Of a stretch of 9,840 nucleotides of DNA, positions 6,595 through 9,840 are shown piece after piece. The position numbers were made by a program, and so were the translations under genes. Location of the stretch: NCBI GenBank assembly GCA_002422995.1, contig DIUK01000117.1:887-10726 (forward strand), written 5' to 3'. Each line of letters begins with the position of its first letter. Positions within the stretch are counted from its first letter, which is position 1. The stretch comes from Rhodocyclaceae bacterium UBA6160 (GTDB lineage Bacteria > Pseudomonadota > Gammaproteobacteria > Burkholderiales > Rhodocyclaceae). Under the pieces are notes generated by a model. The model searched no databases. It was not told the origin of the DNA and saw only the letters and a list, made by a program, of their open reading frames with translations.

Positions 6595-7236
6595 TCAATT
6601 CAATCTCAATAACTGACGTCGTAACCGGGGTTCACGTGTTTCGGGGCTAAGCCAGATAGCGAAGAATTTTTCAGCAAACTCTGGCTCGTTGATTTGACCA
6701 ATTAAGCGGTTCTGGTGAAAAAAAGCTGCTCCTTGATCCGGCAGTGATATGCCTATGATGACGTCACCTGCTTTCACATCAGGAAAAATCAACTGCAGGT
6801 GCTTTGACCAGCGTTGTTGTAGTGCCTCGTCAAGCGCATTGACATGGAGACGTTTGATTTCATCCAGACTGGCATCCACCAGACGGTGTGCAGCTATGTC
6901 ACGAGCATAGCGAAGCTCAAGCGCGAAGGGTTGATTTGGCGCCCATGTGCCAGTCGGTGTCCATAGGCTGGCATGATAGAGCCGCAACCCCAGCCAGCGC
7001 ATTTCCCCTTGGCCTAGCGGTTTCCAGTCTTGCCGAATTTCTTGCGGTGTTGGCAAGTTGTTTTGTCCGCTGTTGTTTGTGCTTTTTTCAAAATCTTTGG
7101 TTTCTGTGGCCGCAAAAGACAGGTTCTGTGCGAGAGAGAAAATACCAAAGCATAAACAGGTAAATGCGAGTCGAACGATAGACAACGTCTGATGCATCAA
7201 ACGCCGATGAACCTTGATCTGGTTTTTTGGATTCAT
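6595..7236 (-). CDS. Exported chalcone isomerase-like protein
   Basis: This 213-residue protein starts with a signal peptide: basic residues up to about 22, hydrophobic core LAFTCLCFGIFSLA, probable cleavage near LSFAA (about residue 43). The mature part matches the bacterial chalcone isomerase-like family: GQGEMRWLGLRLYHASLWTP (residues 75-94), FALELRYARDI (104-114), LVDASLDEIKRL (119-130), then QGAAFFHQNRLIG and FAEKFFAIWL. Bacteria with this family do not make flavonoids, so true chalcone isomerase activity is not implied. Plant members of the same fold include fatty-acid-binding proteins, so periplasmic lipid binding is a reasonable inference. It lies 10 bases after the CFA-like gene and nine before the MFS gene. 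The ATG at 7236 is used; the ATG at 7197 (residue 14) would give a shorter n-region and is also possible. Confidence 0.85.
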   Translation of the reverse strand: MNPKNQIKVHRRLMHQTLSIVRLAFTCLCFGIFSLAQNLSFAATETKDFEKSTNNSGQNNLPTPQEIRQDWKPLGQGEMRWLGLRLYHASLWTPTGTWAPNQPFALELRYARDIAAHRLVDASLDEIKRLHVNALDEALQQRWSKHLQLIFPDVKAGDVIIGISLPDQGAAFFHQNRLIGQINEPEFAEKFFAIWLSPETREPRLRRQLLRLN

Positions 7237-7246
7237 GCGCGCAGGA

Positions 7247-8476
7247 CTACTTGTGGGTCAGCACGTATTGATAAACATCCGTCGCTTGACTGCGAAAGCC
7301 GGCTTCGCAGTAGGCAAGATAAAACAGCCACAAGCGACGGAAGCGCTCATCAAATCCCAAGGTTTTGATGTTTGGCCATGCCGCAAGGAATCGTCTGCGC
7401 CAGTGCGCCAGGGTTTCTGCATAGCCAAGGCCAAAGGCATAGGCGTCGTGAATGAAAAAGTCGGCGCTGGCAACACGGCGCTCGAAGGCTTCGGGAGAAG
7501 GCAGCATGCCGCCGGGGAAGATATATTGTTGAATGAAGTCCGTGCCGCGACGATAAGTGTCAAACCGTGCGTTGTCGATGGTGATCGTTTGTAGCGCGAT
7601 CTTCCCCGTTGGCTTTAGAGCGAGTTTCAGGCGGGTGAAATAAGCCGGCCAGAATCTTTCACCAACCGCTTCGAACATTTCAATCGAGACAATATGGTCG
7701 TATTGTCCACGAATATCCCGATAGTCTGTCAGGGCGAAACTGGCCTGCGCCGAGAATCCATTCTTTCGCGCGCGCTCCGTAGCCCAGCTTAACTGCGATG
7801 GAGAAAGTGTGATGCCATGTACGATGCAGCCGTATTCAAGTGTGGCCATTTCGGCAAAACCGCCCCAGCCACAACCAACTTCGAGAAGTTTGTCGCCCGC
7901 CTTGGGGGCCAGCGACTCCAGGATGCGCCGATATTTTTTCCGTTGAGCATTTTCCAGTGCGTCGTCAGCAATATCAGTGGATGTGGTCGGGTCAAGCAAG
8001 GCTGCGGAATAGGTCATCGAGGGATCGAGCCATTGTGCATAAAACGCATTACCTAAATCATAATGCGCGAGGATGTTACGTTTTGAACCTTTCTTGGTAT
8101 TGTTGTGCATCAAGTGCTTGAGTCGATACCATAAGACCGGCAGCCATTTCCCATGAACAGCGCGGGCAAGCGGCTGGCGATTTTTCGCCAGCAAGGTCAG
8201 TAAAGTCGCTAAGTCTTCACATTCCCAATCATGGGCAAGCCAGCTTTCGGCAAAGCCGATATCGCCTTTTGCAAGACATGCCGAGAACATCGCTAAATTG
8301 TTAATTTGCAGGGTAACCAGCTCCATACCTTGTCCGACGAGAAATGTCGATTTATCTGGCAGAACAAGGCGAATCGCGCCGCCTTCAATTTTTTCAAGCA
8401 GACTAATCACAATGCGTGCGGGCGGTGGCAAGGCAGTGCGTGAGGATGTCTGCGAAGGGGTGGTTAGCAGGTTCAT
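7247..8476 (-). CDS. Cyclopropane-fatty-acid-synthase-like SAM methyltransferase
   Basis: This 409-residue protein matches the CFA synthase family, which uses AdoMet to methylenate or methylate double bonds of phospholipid acyl chains at the membrane face. The N-terminal domain (to about residue 130) is followed by HYDLGN (138-143), the AdoMet site LLEVGCGWGG (197-206), GITLSPSQL (221-229), IEMFEAVGE (265-273), FIQQYIFPGGMLPS (314-327) and YAETLAHWRRRF (352-363). Two bicarbonate-binding residues of the E. coli enzyme are changed: Cys139 corresponds to Ala158 (MTYSAAL) and His266 to Gln296 (LQTITI). The glutamate (Glu269) is kept. It is therefore a relative, and need not be a classical cyclopropane synthase. 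An in-frame TTG at 8494 would add six residues; the ATG at 8476 is preferred although neither has a strong Shine-Dalgarno site. Confidence 0.92.
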   Translation of the reverse strand: MNLLTTPSQTSSRTALPPPARIVISLLEKIEGGAIRLVLPDKSTFLVGQGMELVTLQINNLAMFSACLAKGDIGFAESWLAHDWECEDLATLLTLLAKNRQPLARAVHGKWLPVLWYRLKHLMHNNTKKGSKRNILAHYDLGNAFYAQWLDPSMTYSAALLDPTTSTDIADDALENAQRKKYRRILESLAPKAGDKLLEVGCGWGGFAEMATLEYGCIVHGITLSPSQLSWATERARKNGFSAQASFALTDYRDIRGQYDHIVSIEMFEAVGERFWPAYFTRLKLALKPTGKIALQTITIDNARFDTYRRGTDFIQQYIFPGGMLPSPEAFERRVASADFFIHDAYAFGLGYAETLAHWRRRFLAAWPNIKTLGFDERFRRLWLFYLAYCEAGFRSQATDVYQYVLTHK

Positions 8477-8511
8477 GACTATTCGTGCACTCAATGGTTT
8501 AAGAAAACGTT

Positions 8512-9408
8512 TTAGCGGCTGGTTGTTTGTGAAGGCGGTTTCGGGCGTGAATGAAACGGCGCGTGTTTAATCCATAAAAGCAAGGCTTGCCAGTGAATGC
8601 GCCACGTAACCGAAAAGCCGAGCAAGGGTTGTCGCAAGACTGCCCGGGCAAGAGAAAAAGCGGTGAGCTTGCTGGGTTTGCCAACAATATGCGTTTGCAA
8701 TGCACACTGGCCATTGATCCAGTAGTCAATGGCAACAAGATGCCGCTCCTCGGAGAGGTCGAAGCGAAAGCGGTATTCACCTGCAACCGGGAAAAACGGT
8801 GAAACATGAAAGACTTTGCGCGCAGTCAGTTCTTCACCCGGCTCAATCGGACGTTCATCCGGATGAGCGACCAGATAATTATGGCGATCCCCGAATGTAT
8901 TATTGATTTCGCATAAAACGGCCCGCAGACGGTGGTCCTGATCGTGGCAAAACCAGAAGCTCACCGGATTGAACACAAACCCAAATACCCGAGGAAAAGT
9001 TTGCATCACAACCTCGCCATTGGCGCTGGCTATGTTTTCTTCACGTAAAAGCTGTCTTATCCACGGTAACCATGCATTGCCCTCTCGATCACCATGGTCC
9101 TTGGCACAGAGCATGCATAAACGCAATTTATCCAGGCCTAGCATCGGATTAGTGGCTGCGTGCAGGTTGCTCAGCGGAAGAGTGAGAAAAAACAAGGGGT
9201 AGGTGAATTGATGGTGAATCAGCGTGGTCGACTGTTTGCCATCAGTGGTGTTTTTATCCTGTGGGCAAGACGAGGTGCCAGGCGCATCTTTATCAGACAA
9301 TTGATGCGCTTGATAAGGGTTTCGCGCGTGCCAGACTTCCCCTTGCCATAGCAAAGATTGCTTCAACACGGATTTATTGAGAGTTTGTGCTCGCGTGTTT
9401 TGGGCCAT
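8512..9408 (-). CDS. DUF1365 domain-containing protein
   Basis: This 298-residue protein carries all main DUF1365 blocks: VWHAR near residue 25, FTYPLFFLTL (68-77), DHGDREG (104-110), PRVFGFVFNPVSFWFCHD (139-156), EINNTFGDRHNYL (167-179), KVFHVSPFFPVAGEYRFRF (198-216) and WQALLLWIKHAPFH (273-286). The family has no established activity but is nearly always next to a CFA-like gene and an FAD/NAD(P)-binding protein, so it probably serves the same lipid modification. The N-terminal HARxxPxxHxFxYPLFF motif is split by a polar segment of roughly 29 residues (about 36-64), rich in Ser, Thr, Asp and Lys. The ATG at 9408 follows the upstream stop by one base. It ends 35 bases before the CFA-like ATG. 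Confidence 0.92.
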   Translation of the reverse strand: MAQNTRAQTLNKSVLKQSLLWQGEVWHARNPYQAHQLSDKDAPGTSSCPQDKNTTDGKQSTTLIHHQFTYPLFFLTLPLSNLHAATNPMLGLDKLRLCMLCAKDHGDREGNAWLPWIRQLLREENIASANGEVVMQTFPRVFGFVFNPVSFWFCHDQDHRLRAVLCEINNTFGDRHNYLVAHPDERPIEPGEELTARKVFHVSPFFPVAGEYRFRFDLSEERHLVAIDYWINGQCALQTHIVGKPSKLTAFSLARAVLRQPLLGFSVTWRIHWQALLLWIKHAPFHSRPKPPSQTTSR

Positions 9409-9409
9409 T

Positions 9410-9840
9410 TCAGGAGGCCTTGTCGAATAGCCAAGGTGGCGGGCACCCGAGCTTGCTGGCGACGGTAATGGCGGAATTCAGTCCATCTTCATGGAAGCCA
9501 TACCCTGTCCAGGCGCCGCAATACCAGCGGTGATTTTTCCCCTGCAACGCTGCTAATTGTGACTGGGCGTGAATTGCCGCATTGTTGAATATTGGGTGCG
9601 CGTAGTCGTATTCACCCAGAACATGCTGTGAATCGGGTGCCTTGGGTGGGTTGAGAGACAGGATGACAGGCGTTGTTACTGGCAAGGGCTGGAGTCGATT
9701 GAGCAGATAGGAGACGCTGACACGCCGCAAGGCATCCTGCGTCGTAGCAGTCGTCCCTGAAAGATAATTCCACGAAGCCCAAACACGCGAATCCTTTGGT
9801 AACAAGCGGCGGTCAGTGTGAAGAAAGACCTTGTTGGGCT
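9410..9840 (-). CDS. FAD/NAD(P)-binding amine-oxidase-like protein, C-terminal part (5' end outside window)
   Basis: Only the last 142 residues lie in the window; the frame is open to the right edge. The start of the visible part (KVFLHTDRRLLPKD, then VWASWNYLSG) and LNPP-AP, VLGEYDYAHPIF and CGAWTGYGFHEDGLNSA match the C-terminus of the predicted NAD/FAD-binding proteins of the COG2907 type, related to flavin amine oxidases and carotenoid desaturases. GYGFHEDG (bases 9482-9505) is the C-terminal FAD-contact motif. The N-terminal dinucleotide-binding GxGxxG motif must lie beyond the edge and was not seen. The family is coupled to DUF1365 and CFA-like genes and is likely to desaturate or oxidise acyl chains, which is inference. 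The stop codon is separated from the DUF1365 ATG by one base. Confidence 0.9.
   Translation of the reverse strand, partial: PNKVFLHTDRRLLPKDSRVWASWNYLSGTTATTQDALRRVSVSYLLNRLQPLPVTTPVILSLNPPKAPDSQHVLGEYDYAHPIFNNAAIHAQSQLAALQGKNHRWYCGAWTGYGFHEDGLNSAITVASKLGCPPPWLFDKAS

Noticed and set aside
2325..6770. Identical GACGTCACC near 2328 and 6760
   Set aside because: Both copies lie inside coding sequence and encode the same tripeptide context (GDVI); chance and shared codons explain them.
7214..7594. Open frame of 126 codons on the plus strand
   Set aside because: It lies antisense to the end of the CFA-like gene and start of the CHI-like gene, has no family similarity or ribosome site, and the minus-strand proteins are well conserved.

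Overview
The window looks like chromosomal DNA of a Gram-negative proteobacterium, most likely a betaproteobacterium. That placement is inferred from the DUF1840 gene, the cobalamin-dependent methionine synthase, and the lipoprotein and signal-peptide proteins, and it was not confirmed by any search. No tRNA, rRNA, insertion sequence, CRISPR array or phage gene was seen. No stretch longer than about 175 bases lacks a gene.

Layout. (1) Bases 1-870 (+) are the 3' end of metH, covering the AdoMet-binding reactivation domain, followed at 884-923 by a clear intrinsic terminator. (2) Bases 1029-1916 (+) are a stand-alone transporter of the bile acid:sodium symporter (BASS/SBF) superfamily, with its own candidate promoter and a good Shine-Dalgarno site. 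It is visibly more AT-rich than metH. (3) Everything from 2014 to the right edge is on the minus strand and tightly packed. Read in transcription order from the right edge it is: FAD/NAD(P)-binding amine-oxidase-like protein (COG2907 type, only its C-terminus is in the window), DUF1365 protein, cyclopropane-fatty-acid-synthase-like methyltransferase, exported chalcone-isomerase-fold protein, GPH-type MFS transporter, DUF3833 lipoprotein, short-chain dehydrogenase, NTF2/SnoaL-like protein. After a 172-base gap come an alpha/beta hydrolase and a DUF1840 protein. Spacings within the first eight genes are from -14 to +35 bases, including an ATGA stop/start overlap, so they probably form one operon whose promoter lies beyond the right edge.

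How the genes may work together. FAD oxidoreductase + DUF1365 + CFA-like enzyme is a recurrent proteobacterial module for modifying unsaturated acyl chains of membrane phospholipids. From memory, related modules (with a GPH transporter, DUF3833 protein and SDR) belong to the ChrR/sigma-E singlet-oxygen regulon of Rhodobacter, and similar sets are light-induced under LitR in pseudomonads. The CFA-like enzyme here lacks two residues that bind the catalytic bicarbonate in E. coli CFA synthase. It may therefore make a methylated or further oxidised acyl chain instead of a plain cyclopropane. The exported CHI-fold protein, the inner-membrane transporter and the lipoprotein together suggest a part of the pathway that handles a lipid or lipid-derived product across the envelope. 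The biochemical role of most members is unknown, and this operon is the most interesting part of the window.
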